DNA of 53,361 nt from Xylophilus ampelinus (lineage in GTDB: Bacteria > Pseudomonadota > Gammaproteobacteria > Burkholderiales > Burkholderiaceae_C): NCBI RefSeq assembly GCF_901875635.1, contig NZ_CABFMN010000100.1, positions 1-53,361 of the forward strand, read 5' to 3'. Positions 44,967 to 53,283 of this stretch are shown here, piece by piece; the first letter of the stretch is position 1, and every line of letters starts with the position of its first letter. The translations under genes and the position numbers were made by a program. The notes beneath the pieces are model-generated. The model was given only the letters and a program-made list of their open reading frames with translations. It had not been told where the DNA came from and ran no database searches.

Positions 44967-45875
44967 ATGGATTTACAACTACGCCCCCTTACCATCAACC
45001 TCGCTGCCCTCAACGGGCTGTCCGAGGAACTCATCCTCAGCCATCACGCGAACAACTACACCGGTGCAGTCAAGCGCCTGGATGCTATTCGCCAGCAACT
45101 GGCGCACCTGGATTGGCCGACCGCTCCGGTCTTCATGATCAATGGCCTGAAGCGCGAAGAGCTGATCGCCGCCAATTCCGCTTGGCTCCACGAGCTGTAC
45201 TTCGACACGCTGGGAGGCGACGGTGCATTGCCGGACTCCGGCCTGGCAGTTGCCTTGGCCCGCGACTTTGGCAGCGTTGACCGCTGGCGCACGGAATTCT
45301 CCGCACTGGCCAAGGCCATGGGCGGCGGCTCGGGGTGGGCGCTGCTGTCATGGTCCACACGCGAGGCGCGGCTGATCAACCATTGGGCGGCAGACCATAC
45401 GAACCTGCTGGCCGGCGCCACACCGCTGCTGGCACTGGACATGTACGAGCACGCCTACCACATGGATTTCGGTGCCAAGGCGGCCGCGTATGTTGACGCC
45501 TTCATGCAAAACATCCGCTGGAATGCCGTGATGCAGCGCTACGCTGCCGCCATCGAGGCTGATGCACTGCCCTGGTCGGCCGCACCAGAGAAAGTCGGCG
45601 GTGACCTCCAACTGATCGACGTGCGACGCACGGCAGGCTACGCACAAGCGCCTGATCGCATCGCCGGGGCCATTCGGCGCGATCCCGTGCAGTTGGCAAA
45701 TTGGAGCCGTGAAATCGATACCTCTAAACCCGTCCTTGTGTATTGCGTGCACGGCCATGAAGTCAGCCAGTCGGTGGCGCTCGCGCTACGAGCGCATGGC
45801 CTCGACGCACGCTTCGTGGCCGGAGGCATCGAAGCCTGTCGCGCTGCTGGCGTGACATTTGAAGCAAAGGAGTAG
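44967..45875 (+). CDS. ChrC-ChrE fusion: iron superoxide dismutase + rhodanese
   Basis: 302 residues. Residues 1-195 are an Fe/Mn superoxide dismutase with metal-ligand contexts LSHHANNYTGAVKRL, AWLHELYFDTLGG and ALDMYEHAYHMDF (His, His, Asp, His all present). Residues 205-302 are a rhodanese: LQLIDVRRTAGYAQ and VYCVHGHEVSQSVALAL with the active Cys. In Cupriavidus metallidurans chrC and chrE are separate genes; here both activities lie in one protein. Probably it removes superoxide made during chromate reduction, with sulfur-transfer repair. ATG 44967 used; the frame extends 10 codons further upstream. Confidence 0.9.
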   Translation: MDLQLRPLTINLAALNGLSEELILSHHANNYTGAVKRLDAIRQQLAHLDWPTAPVFMINGLKREELIAANSAWLHELYFDTLGGDGALPDSGLAVALARDFGSVDRWRTEFSALAKAMGGGSGWALLSWSTREARLINHWAADHTNLLAGATPLLALDMYEHAYHMDFGAKAAAYVDAFMQNIRWNAVMQRYAAAIEADALPWSAAPEKVGGDLQLIDVRRTAGYAQAPDRIAGAIRRDPVQLANWSREIDTSKPVLVYCVHGHEVSQSVALALRAHGLDARFVAGGIEACRAAGVTFEAKE

Positions 45876-45879
45876 CACC

Positions 45880-46338
45880 ATGAAGTGGATTACACGCGAA
45901 CGCCCCAAGATCGACCGCATCGCCTGTCCCTGGCTGGTTGCGCGCTTCATCGACCAGCAGGCGGAATTTCTCTATGTGCCGGCCAGCGAGGTGCTGAAAA
46001 CCGCCAACGCTACCGGCGCCATCCCCTACGACATCCCGAATGTCGAACTAAGCCATGTGGGTGAGCTGTGCAGTTTCGATGCCTTCCTGTCGAAGTACCA
46101 CCTGGACGACCCAGCGCTGCGCCAGTTGGCCGAGATCGTGCGCGGCGCCGACACCTCCCGGCTTGACCTGACGCCGCAATCAGCAGGGCTCTATGCGCTC
46201 TCGCTCGGGCTGTCGCACAACTTTAGCGACGACCACGAAATGCTCCAGCACGGCATGGTGATGTACGACGCCCTCTATGCGTGGTGCCGCGCATGCCAGG
46301 CCGAGACACACAACTGGCCGCCGGTCATGCCAGCCTGA
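45880..46338 (+). CDS. Stand-alone ChrB C-terminal-like protein
   Basis: 152 residues. WITRERPKIDRIACPWLVARFIDQQAEFLYVP aligns with the ChrB C-terminal half (W-x-T-R...D-R-x-A-x-x-W-L-x-x-R-F-I-D), and VELSHVGELCSFDAFL matches FSHVGERVTFEVLL. It lacks a DNA-binding domain. Its function is unclear; it may be a partner of ChrB or a chromate-binding accessory. AAGGAG lies 9 bp upstream. Same operon, 4 bp after the fusion gene. Confidence 0.85.
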   Translation: MKWITRERPKIDRIACPWLVARFIDQQAEFLYVPASEVLKTANATGAIPYDIPNVELSHVGELCSFDAFLSKYHLDDPALRQLAEIVRGADTSRLDLTPQSAGLYALSLGLSHNFSDDHEMLQHGMVMYDALYAWCRACQAETHNWPPVMPA

Positions 46339-46362
46339 TCCGCCCAATTGAAAATGCACTAA

Positions 46363-46743
46363 ATGTCCGCAATCCCCCGTCTTGCCTTCGCCACACTCAT
46401 TCAGTCCCTGAGCCTGGTGGCGACATCGGCAGCGCCCGGCCCCAGCGAACTCACCGGCGCGCAGATCAAGACAGTCTTCGTCGGCAATGTCATATCCGAA
46501 GGCGCGCACTGGTCCGCTTACCTCCTTCCCGATGGACGCACGAAGTCCATTGAACTGGGGCGGCCGCACCAGGGGCATTGGAAGATCGTGGGCAAGGAAT
46601 TGTGCGTAAGCATCAGCACGGGTGTAGAGCCCGAATGCTGGACGGTACTGCGCAAAGGCAAGGCCTATCTGCTGCGCGCCCACGGCCAAGACCTCTACGA
46701 GGTCACTCCGGAACCTCTGTCGTCGAAATATCCGTTCGATTGA
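46363..46743 (+). CDS. Small secreted protein of the chromate operon, paralogue A
   Basis: 126 residues. N-terminal signal-like segment (RLAFATLIQSLSLVATSAA). The mature part LTGAQIKTVFVGNVI...HWSAYLLPDGRTKSIELGR...WKIVGKELC...CWTVLRKG aligns with the product at 47715 (see findings). Two Cys (ELCVS, PECWTVL) are in the same positions in both. I recognise no family name. Secreted or periplasmic location inferred from the signal. Confidence 0.75.
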   Translation: MSAIPRLAFATLIQSLSLVATSAAPGPSELTGAQIKTVFVGNVISEGAHWSAYLLPDGRTKSIELGRPHQGHWKIVGKELCVSISTGVEPECWTVLRKGKAYLLRAHGQDLYEVTPEPLSSKYPFD

Positions 46744-46815
46744 CCGGCACCTGCCTCGATTACCCGCTCCGGCCAGCCCCCGGAGCTGCATCCCGCCAAC
46801 TACCAAGGAAACACC

Positions 46816-47718
46816 ATGCTGCGTCTAACCCTCTCCACACTGGCCCTGGCCGCGGGCCTGCTTACTACAGGCGCCCCGGCCATGGCCCAGGCCATCGACA
46901 CGGCTGCCATCGAAACGGCCACCGGCCTCAAGGGCAGCTACAACCGGGCGGAAAACGTCTTCAAGGTCAGCAAGCCACGCGACGACGTGAAGATCAATGT
47001 CGATCGCTGGACCATGCCACCGTTCATGGGGCTCACCTCCTGGGCCGCGTTCACGCCAATGGGCTCGTCCACCATGATGATGGGCGATACGGTGCTGTTC
47101 GAGGATGAAGTCAACCCGGCGATGAGCGCCGCGCTGGACAACGGCCTGGAAGTGACTGCGCTGCACAACCACTTCTTCTTCGACCAACCCAAGGTCTTCT
47201 TCATGCACATCGGCGGCATGGGGGATGCACGCAAGCTCGCCACAGGCGTGAAGGCGGTGTACGACCGCATCGCGCAGGTGCGCGCCGCCCAAGGCACGCC
47301 GGCCAGCAGCTTCGCGGGTGACATCGCATCGCCAAGCCATGTGACTGCTGCACCCATCGAGGAGATTCTGGGCAGCAAGGCGCAGGTCAAGGATGGCATG
47401 GTGAAAGTAACCCTTGGCCGCACAGCCAAGATGCATGGAACCACCGTCGGCAATGAAATGGGCATCAATACCTGGGCGGCCTTTGCCGGCGACGATGAGC
47501 ATGCGGTGGTTGATGGCGACTTCGCCATGCATGAAAACGAACTGCAGACGGTCCTGAAGACCATGCGTGGCCAGAGCATCAACATCGTGGCAATCCACCA
47601 GCACATGACCCACGAGGAACCGCGCTACGTCTTTCTGCATTACTGGGGCAAGGGCAAAGCCGTGGATCTGGCCCTGGCGGTAAAGAAGGCATTGGACGCG
47701 CAGAAGGCTGCGAAATGA
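46816..47718 (+). CDS. DUF1259 periplasmic protein, ChrL/LppY-like
   Basis: 300 residues with the signal peptide MLRLTLSTLALAAGLLTTGAPAMAQA. The mature protein consists of two related halves: TSWAAFTPMG...MMMGDTVLFEDEV...VTALHNHFFFDQPKVFFMHIG and NTWAAFAGDD...AVVDGDFAMHENEL...IVAIHQHMTHEEPRYVFLHYW. Each has an H-x-H motif (HNH, HQH) that may bind metal. DUF1259 proteins related to LppY/LpqO include ChrL of Arthrobacter, reported with chromate resistance. Function is not proven. Flanked by the two small secreted paralogues, its stop overlapping the second by ATGA. Confidence 0.85.
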   Translation: MLRLTLSTLALAAGLLTTGAPAMAQAIDTAAIETATGLKGSYNRAENVFKVSKPRDDVKINVDRWTMPPFMGLTSWAAFTPMGSSTMMMGDTVLFEDEVNPAMSAALDNGLEVTALHNHFFFDQPKVFFMHIGGMGDARKLATGVKAVYDRIAQVRAAQGTPASSFAGDIASPSHVTAAPIEEILGSKAQVKDGMVKVTLGRTAKMHGTTVGNEMGINTWAAFAGDDEHAVVDGDFAMHENELQTVLKTMRGQSINIVAIHQHMTHEEPRYVFLHYWGKGKAVDLALAVKKALDAQKAAK

Positions 47719-48137
47719 CGAAGAAAACCTTCAGCTCGGTGCCGCAGCGCCTCCCAAGCAGCCCCACCCGGCACCTCGCGCGCCTCACCGCCGCCGGAGC
47801 CGTGTTCTGCGCACTTGCCGCGACTGCCAAGGAGGTGCCGCTGACTGGCCCGCAGATCCGTGCCGCCATCAGCGGCAAGTACGTGACTGATGAACACCAT
47901 TGGGGGCACAAGTATTTCGCGGACGGGCGCGTCGAACGGTTAGAGAACGGCCGCCAGCGGTCTGCGCGCTGGTCCGTCAAAGGCAATCAGCTATGCCTGC
48001 TGAAGCCGGAAATCAGCAAGGACGAACCGATCTGCTACCAAGTCCTGCGCGACGGACAGAAGCTGCAATACAAGGACGATGCGCAGTTCGTTGTGTATCG
48101 GGGGCTGGTGCGGCCCATGCCCAAACGAGAGCCGTGA
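47715..48137 (+). CDS. Small secreted protein of the chromate operon, paralogue B
   Basis: 140 residues. A short N-terminus then an Ala-rich hydrophobic stretch (LARLTAAGAVFCALAATA) that may be a signal or anchor. The mature part LTGPQIRAAISGKYVTDEHHWGHKYFADGRVERLENGRQRSARWSVKGNQLC...CYQVLRDG is related to paralogue A at 46363. ATG 47715 overlaps the DUF1259 stop, so the two are coupled. Function unknown. Confidence 0.75.
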   Translation: MTKKTFSSVPQRLPSSPTRHLARLTAAGAVFCALAATAKEVPLTGPQIRAAISGKYVTDEHHWGHKYFADGRVERLENGRQRSARWSVKGNQLCLLKPEISKDEPICYQVLRDGQKLQYKDDAQFVVYRGLVRPMPKREP

Positions 48138-48171
48138 ACGGTTAGGGATTGCATGCACGCAGGCGACTGAC

Positions 48172-49998
48172 ATGGCGCACTACCTCTGGACACTGCGTCC
48201 CTACTACCGGCAGACCGCCGGGCAGCTTGTCCTCGGCTCCCTGGCAGGCGTCGTCATGAACACAGCCGTGGTCCTGCCCGCCGTGTGCCTCGGGCGCGCG
48301 ATCGACGCCGCGACGCACTTCGCGCATGGCCAGGCGACGCGCGCGACGCTACTGCAGGCCGTCGCGCTGTTCGCCGCCGCAACCCTGGCCACAGAACTGC
48401 CGCGACTGGGCAAGCGCTGGTGGTTGATGACGGCCAACGCGCGCATCCGCGCCAATCTGCGCGCGGATGCCCTGCGCGGGGTGCTCGCCTGGCCGATGGC
48501 AAAGCTGACTGCCACGCCTGTTGGCGACACCATGGCGCGCGTCATCGGTGACGTCGAAGTGCTGGGCGTCGGTATCCGCGAGGTGATCGTCGAGACCTGG
48601 GACACGCTCCTGTTCTTGGTGTCGTTCTTCGTCGCCATGCTGGTGCTGGACTGGTCATTGACCCTGCGGGCGCTGATTCCCGTGCCCTTCGCGATGGTGC
48701 TGGCCTGGGCCGCCGGACGCTTTATCCACCAACGCACGACGGCGGCTCGACAAGCCAACGGCGCGTTGACTGCGGGACTGCAGGAGCAACTGTCCGGCAT
48801 CCGCGTCGCGAGACTACTGGGGATGAAGCAGGCCGCACAGGCGCGGATCGAGTGGCTCGCAGATGCACAGGCGCACACCAATCTCGCGGCGGCGCGGCCC
48901 CGCGCCGGCCTGCCCGCGGTCTACACCACGCTGATGGCGGCCGGCATCGTTCTGGTGCTGTGGCAAGGCGGCGAAAAGGTCATCGCAGGCGCGTGGACGC
49001 TGGGGGCGTTCGTGACCTATCTGGACCTTTTTCTGCGCTTCACCGGGCGCGGATTTCGGGTGCCGCAGCTCGTGAACTCGGTGCAAGCAGGCGGCGCAGC
49101 CTACGCGCGGCTCGCCCCCTTGCTCGCTGCGGCCCTGCCTGCTCGCGGCGAGCATCGGTTCGCTTCGTTTCGCGCCGGCTACCTGGCCGGAACGACTCCG
49201 CGCTCGACTCTCACCGAGCCGGCGTCACGAGTTGAACGCGGGCTCGCCGTATCCCTGCACAACGTGAGCTTCTCTCACGGCAACGCCGACGCCGCCGTCA
49301 CGGCGCTGAACCAGGTCTCGCTCGAGATTTCGGCAGGCGCGTTCGTAGCAGTGACCGGGCCGGTCGGCTCGGGCAAGAGTGCGCTGGCGAAGGCTCTGCT
49401 GGGCCTGTACCCGCTCGCCGGCGGTACCGTTTCCCTGGACGGCGACACGCCCGCACGACATCGCGGTGACATCGGTTACCTGCCGCAGGAGCCCTTCCTG
49501 TTCTCGGGTACGGTGCGCGAGAACATCACCATGGGACGTGAGCAGGCCGACCTCGCCACGATGAGCGCCCTGGAAATCGCCGCGCTTGCGAAGGACGTTT
49601 CGGGCTTCGAGCACGGCGTCGATGCCGAGATCGGCGAGCGCGGCATTCGCATTTCCGGCGGTCAGCGGCAGCGCGTCGCACTGGCACGCGCGGCGGCGGC
49701 GGGACCTCGGCTGCTGGTGCTGGACGATCCGTTCTCGGCGGTCGACGTCGCGACGGAGGCTCAGATCATTGCCAGCCTGCGCGCGGAGTTCGGCCGCGGG
49801 GCGCCGGCCGCGCGACAGGCCACCATCGTCCTGTGCTCGCACCGGCTGGCGGCCTTCCCGCAGGCGGATCTCGTCGTCGTGTTGGATGGAGGACGCATAG
49901 TCGAACGAGGCTCTCATGAACAGCTGATGCTGGCGGGCGGCCTGTATGCACGGATCTACGCGGCGCAGGTCGCGATGGCACAGCCGGAGGACGCATGA
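48172..49998 (+). CDS. ABC exporter half-transporter, MdlA-like, degenerate ATPase site
   Basis: 608 residues: six transmembrane helices (residues about 15-300) fused to an ATP-binding domain. Walker A GPVGSGKSAL, Q-loop LPQEPFLFSG, signature ISGGQRQR, Walker B LLVLDDPFSAVD, H-loop CSHRLAAF. The catalytic Glu after Walker B is Asp, as in the non-hydrolysing site of heterodimeric exporters such as MdlAB and TM287/288. ATG 48172 used; the frame extends into the paralogue B gene upstream. Overlaps the partner by ATGA. Confidence 0.92.
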   Translation: MAHYLWTLRPYYRQTAGQLVLGSLAGVVMNTAVVLPAVCLGRAIDAATHFAHGQATRATLLQAVALFAAATLATELPRLGKRWWLMTANARIRANLRADALRGVLAWPMAKLTATPVGDTMARVIGDVEVLGVGIREVIVETWDTLLFLVSFFVAMLVLDWSLTLRALIPVPFAMVLAWAAGRFIHQRTTAARQANGALTAGLQEQLSGIRVARLLGMKQAAQARIEWLADAQAHTNLAAARPRAGLPAVYTTLMAAGIVLVLWQGGEKVIAGAWTLGAFVTYLDLFLRFTGRGFRVPQLVNSVQAGGAAYARLAPLLAAALPARGEHRFASFRAGYLAGTTPRSTLTEPASRVERGLAVSLHNVSFSHGNADAAVTALNQVSLEISAGAFVAVTGPVGSGKSALAKALLGLYPLAGGTVSLDGDTPARHRGDIGYLPQEPFLFSGTVRENITMGREQADLATMSALEIAALAKDVSGFEHGVDAEIGERGIRISGGQRQRVALARAAAAGPRLLVLDDPFSAVDVATEAQIIASLRAEFGRGAPAARQATIVLCSHRLAAFPQADLVVVLDGGRIVERGSHEQLMLAGGLYARIYAAQVAMAQPEDA

Positions 49999-51797
49999 CC
50001 GCAACACAGTCACAGCCGGCACCGACAACACGCCGAGGACTCACGACCGCCCAGGTGGGCTCGCTACTGGCGCCGCAGAGACGCCTGCTCGTGGCCATCG
50101 CAGCCTGCGTGCTTGCCGGTGCGGCGCTGGAGGTGCTGCCGCCGCTCCTCGTGCGGCAGGCCGTGGACGCCCACTTGGCCGTGGGCCGTGGCGACGGCCT
50201 GATGCTGCTGGGCGTGCTCTACCTGCTGGTCGTGGCCGGGCAGCAGGCGTTGGGCTTCGCGTCTGCGTACGGCACCGCGATCGCAGCCCAACGGGCGTTG
50301 CGCGACCTGCGCGCGCGCCTGTTTGGCCATCTGCAACGGCTGCCTGCGCGCTACTTCGACACGACCCCGTTGGGTGACACCGTCAGTCGCTGCACCGCAG
50401 ACATCGACACCATCGACCGCCTGTTCTCGTCGGGCATCGCGAGCCTTGTCGCCGACCTCGTGCGACTGGTCACGATCACGGTGACGATGCTCGTGCTCAG
50501 TCCCTCGCTGACGCTGCTCTGCGGACTGGCCGTGCCGCCCCTGCTGTGGTTCACGCGCTGGTTCCAGCTGCGGGTATTGGCCGCTGAACGGGCCAGCCGG
50601 GAGGCCGTGGGAAGCGTCAACACGGCACTCGTGGAGACCCTCGGTGGCGCGGAGGTCATTCGTGCTTTCGGACGAACGGGGTTCTTCGAGCACCGCTTTC
50701 GTGGCGCTCTGCAGGCCACGCAACACGCCTATCTCGCGGCCACACGCTATTCAACGATCTACACGCCGCTGATGGCCATCCTGGCGTCGCTGATCGTCTG
50801 CGGCCTGCTGTGGGCAGGCGCCGAGGGCGCGCTGGCGGGCTGGGGTGTTTCTATCGGCACGCTCACGGCCTTCGTGCTGCTGTTTCGCCGCTTCTTCGCG
50901 CCGATAACGACGCTGGGCGAGGAATGGCAGACCGTGCAGAGCGCGCTGTCCGGGGCGGAGCGCGTGTTCCAGGTCTTGGCGCTGCCGGTCGAGGAAACAC
51001 CGGTCGCCCATTCCGTGCAACAGGCAAGGAGCGAACCGGAGCCGTTGATCCAGTTGAAGGATGTGATCTTCGGCTACGTCGCCGATCGCCTCGTGCTGAA
51101 CGGCTTCTCCTTGAGCGTTCGCGCAGGCGAGCACGTCGCGCTGGTCGGGCGCACCGGTGCCGGCAAGAGCAGCCTGATGCACCTCGCCGGTGGCCTGTAT
51201 GCGCCCTGGTCCGGCGAAATTCGCGTGGCGGGCGCGGATCCACGCGCCATGACGGACGAGGAACGCCGTCAGTGCCTGGGCGTCGTGCCGCAGACGCTGC
51301 AACTCTTCAGTGGCAGCGTGCTCGACAACCTCACGATGGGCGACGTCCTCGTGACCCGGACTGCTTGCGAAGCGGCAGCCAAGGCAACGGGCGCGCATGC
51401 GTTCATCCAGGCACTGCCGCAGGGCTACGACACGCCCCTGGACGCGGGCGAGGCCGGCGCCGCGTTGTCTGCGGGCCAACGGCAATTGCTCGCGCTCACG
51501 CGCGCGCTGGTGCGCCAGCCTGGCGTGTTGCTGCTCGACGAAGCGACTGCCGCGATCGACCACGCCAGCGACGCTGCGTTCCGCGCCGCGCTGCGCCGCG
51601 ACGCGCACGACTCGTCCCGTGCCGTTCTGATCGTGGCGCATCGGCTGTCAACGGCGCAGGAGGCCGATCGCGTCATCGTGATCGAGGACGGCCGCATCCT
51701 CGAACAAGGCGCGCCGGACGAGCTGATTCGGTGCCGGGGTCGCTTCGCTGCGCTGCTGGCCATGGAGACGGCAGGCTGGGATTGGCATCAACGTTGA
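49995..51797 (+). CDS. ABC exporter half-transporter, MdlB-like, competent ATPase site
   Basis: 600 residues, same architecture. Walker A GRTGAGKSSL, Q-loop VPQTLQLFSG, signature LSAGQRQLLAL, Walker B VLLLDEATAAID with the catalytic Glu, H-loop VAHRLSTA. Together with the preceding gene it should form a heterodimer with one degenerate and one working ATP site, exporting lipids, peptides or drugs. The substrate is not known; nothing in the sequence points specifically to metals. Confidence 0.92.
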   Translation: MTATQSQPAPTTRRGLTTAQVGSLLAPQRRLLVAIAACVLAGAALEVLPPLLVRQAVDAHLAVGRGDGLMLLGVLYLLVVAGQQALGFASAYGTAIAAQRALRDLRARLFGHLQRLPARYFDTTPLGDTVSRCTADIDTIDRLFSSGIASLVADLVRLVTITVTMLVLSPSLTLLCGLAVPPLLWFTRWFQLRVLAAERASREAVGSVNTALVETLGGAEVIRAFGRTGFFEHRFRGALQATQHAYLAATRYSTIYTPLMAILASLIVCGLLWAGAEGALAGWGVSIGTLTAFVLLFRRFFAPITTLGEEWQTVQSALSGAERVFQVLALPVEETPVAHSVQQARSEPEPLIQLKDVIFGYVADRLVLNGFSLSVRAGEHVALVGRTGAGKSSLMHLAGGLYAPWSGEIRVAGADPRAMTDEERRQCLGVVPQTLQLFSGSVLDNLTMGDVLVTRTACEAAAKATGAHAFIQALPQGYDTPLDAGEAGAALSAGQRQLLALTRALVRQPGVLLLDEATAAIDHASDAAFRAALRRDAHDSSRAVLIVAHRLSTAQEADRVIVIEDGRILEQGAPDELIRCRGRFAALLAMETAGWDWHQR

Positions 51798-51812
51798 CGT
51801 TGGAGGACAGAC

Positions 51813-52742
51813 ATGGGCAAGGACTTCTACATACAACCCGACGCGGCCGACCCGGTGCTCGATCCCGACGCGGTGCTCGCGATCGTGCGCCTGCATGCGG
51901 CGGGCGCGAAGGCCGTCAGGGCCGTCGACGAGAGCGGCGGCGAGGCGCGCACCTATGCGATCGACGACGGCCTGATCCTGAAGGTTCAGAGACCACAACA
52001 GCTGCGCGCGCGAACGAGCCTGGACAAGGAGCGTTTCCTGTTGGAGCAGCTGGCAGGCCTGGAGGGCGTACGCGTTCCACGAGTCCTTGGTGGGGGCGTC
52101 GCCGAACCCGGGATCGAGTACACCTTGATGACGCGCATGCCCGGCGTGCCGATGCACTCGGCAAGGTTCGACGGTGACCTCCGCCGGCGTACGCTGGTTG
52201 ACCTGGGGCGCATGCTGCGTCGCATTCACGCAATCCCTCAGCAACCCCTGTTCGAGGCGCGCCTGATCCCCGGCGACCACACGGCGGCCGACGTTCGCAC
52301 ACGGTTCGGCGGCCTCTTCGACGACGCCGTCACAGCCGTGGCGCGGGCGGCCCAGCCCTGGCCGTTCGCGCTCGACCCGTTGCAGTTGGCGCGCCTCGCG
52401 ATGCGCGCCTTGCCGGACGCAGACGCCTGGGTGGCCTTGCACAGCAACCCCGGCCCCGAACACGTCTTCGTCGATCCGCAGACTAGGCAGTTGACTGGCC
52501 TCATCGACTTCGGCGATGCGTATTTCAGCCACCCGGCGCTCGATCTGCGCCGATGGCCTCGGCCCATCGATCGGGCCGCAGTTCACGCTGGGTACTGCAG
52601 CGAGGCGGAGATGAGCGAGAGCTTCAATCAGACATGGCGCGTGGCCTGCGTGCTCACCGACATGCTCGCCATTGCGCAGGATCTGGAATGCCGCGCTGCA
52701 GGGCTCGTCGAGTTGGAAGAGCTTGTCGAGCAGTTGCACTGA
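51813..52742 (+). CDS. Aminoglycoside-phosphotransferase-like protein with altered catalytic loop
   Basis: 309 residues with an APH/choline-kinase fold. The N-lobe Lys is in LILKVQR, followed by ERFLLEQLAG. The catalytic loop reads LHSNPGPEHVFVD where working members have H-x-D-x-x-x-x-N (or H): the catalytic Asp is Asn. The metal-binding motif GLIDFGDAYFSHPALDL is intact. It may be an inactive kinase homologue or one using another residue. Strong ribosome-binding site TGGAGG 8 bp upstream; 15 bp after the exporter, so it is probably co-expressed and related to the exporter's substrate. Confidence 0.87.
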   Translation: MGKDFYIQPDAADPVLDPDAVLAIVRLHAAGAKAVRAVDESGGEARTYAIDDGLILKVQRPQQLRARTSLDKERFLLEQLAGLEGVRVPRVLGGGVAEPGIEYTLMTRMPGVPMHSARFDGDLRRRTLVDLGRMLRRIHAIPQQPLFEARLIPGDHTAADVRTRFGGLFDDAVTAVARAAQPWPFALDPLQLARLAMRALPDADAWVALHSNPGPEHVFVDPQTRQLTGLIDFGDAYFSHPALDLRRWPRPIDRAAVHAGYCSEAEMSESFNQTWRVACVLTDMLAIAQDLECRAAGLVELEELVEQLH

Positions 52743-52825
52743 CGGCTTACGTGATGGCTGTCTTGGCGCCGGCCGATCACCCGCGAAAGAGTAGTACCCC
52801 CATCCTCTGGAGACACGGGGAGCCG

Positions 52826-53283
52826 CTACAACGCCGCGGTATTCGCTTTCAGCGTGCGATCCAGCTTGCGGTGAATGAGTGATACCAGTGTCAGGATGTC
52901 CAGGGCATCTTGTTCGGACATCGGCCAGTTTGTCTTGGGGGCATGGGCGAGTGGGTTGCGCACGGCGCCGAAGAGGCCCACCAGCAGATGGGCGAAGCCT
53001 TTTTGCTCGCTCTTCTCAGATTCGGTGGCGAGCGAACCGAAAACCAGGATCGGGTTTTGCGTCGAAAACGTCCGGCTCACTAACTCGGCGCCATCCATGG
53101 TCAGGCCAGACATGGAACGGATGCGCTCGGCGACACCTTTGGTCGACTCGAAGACGGCATGGAAATAGTTTTCATCCAGCAGTTCGGCGCGACAGTAGTT
53201 GAGTACTTCAGCATGGACTTTGCGGCTTTCAAGTGCCGACTTCAGCCGGCAGGCGCGCGAGCGCGCGGCGTCCAATGTCGTGG
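52826..53283 (-). pseudogene. TIGR02391-family gene, 5' end cut by an insertion sequence
   Basis: The preserved product (about 150 residues) has the family blocks NYFHAVFESTKGVAERIRSMSGL, KGFAHLLVGLFGAVRNPLAHAPK and EQDALDILTLVSLIHRKLD, characteristic of TIGR02391 (Ymh-type) proteins of unknown function found near phage and mobile genes. The frame continues into insertion-sequence DNA without a credible start (only TTG 53335), so the natural N-terminus is lost. Confidence 0.7.
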
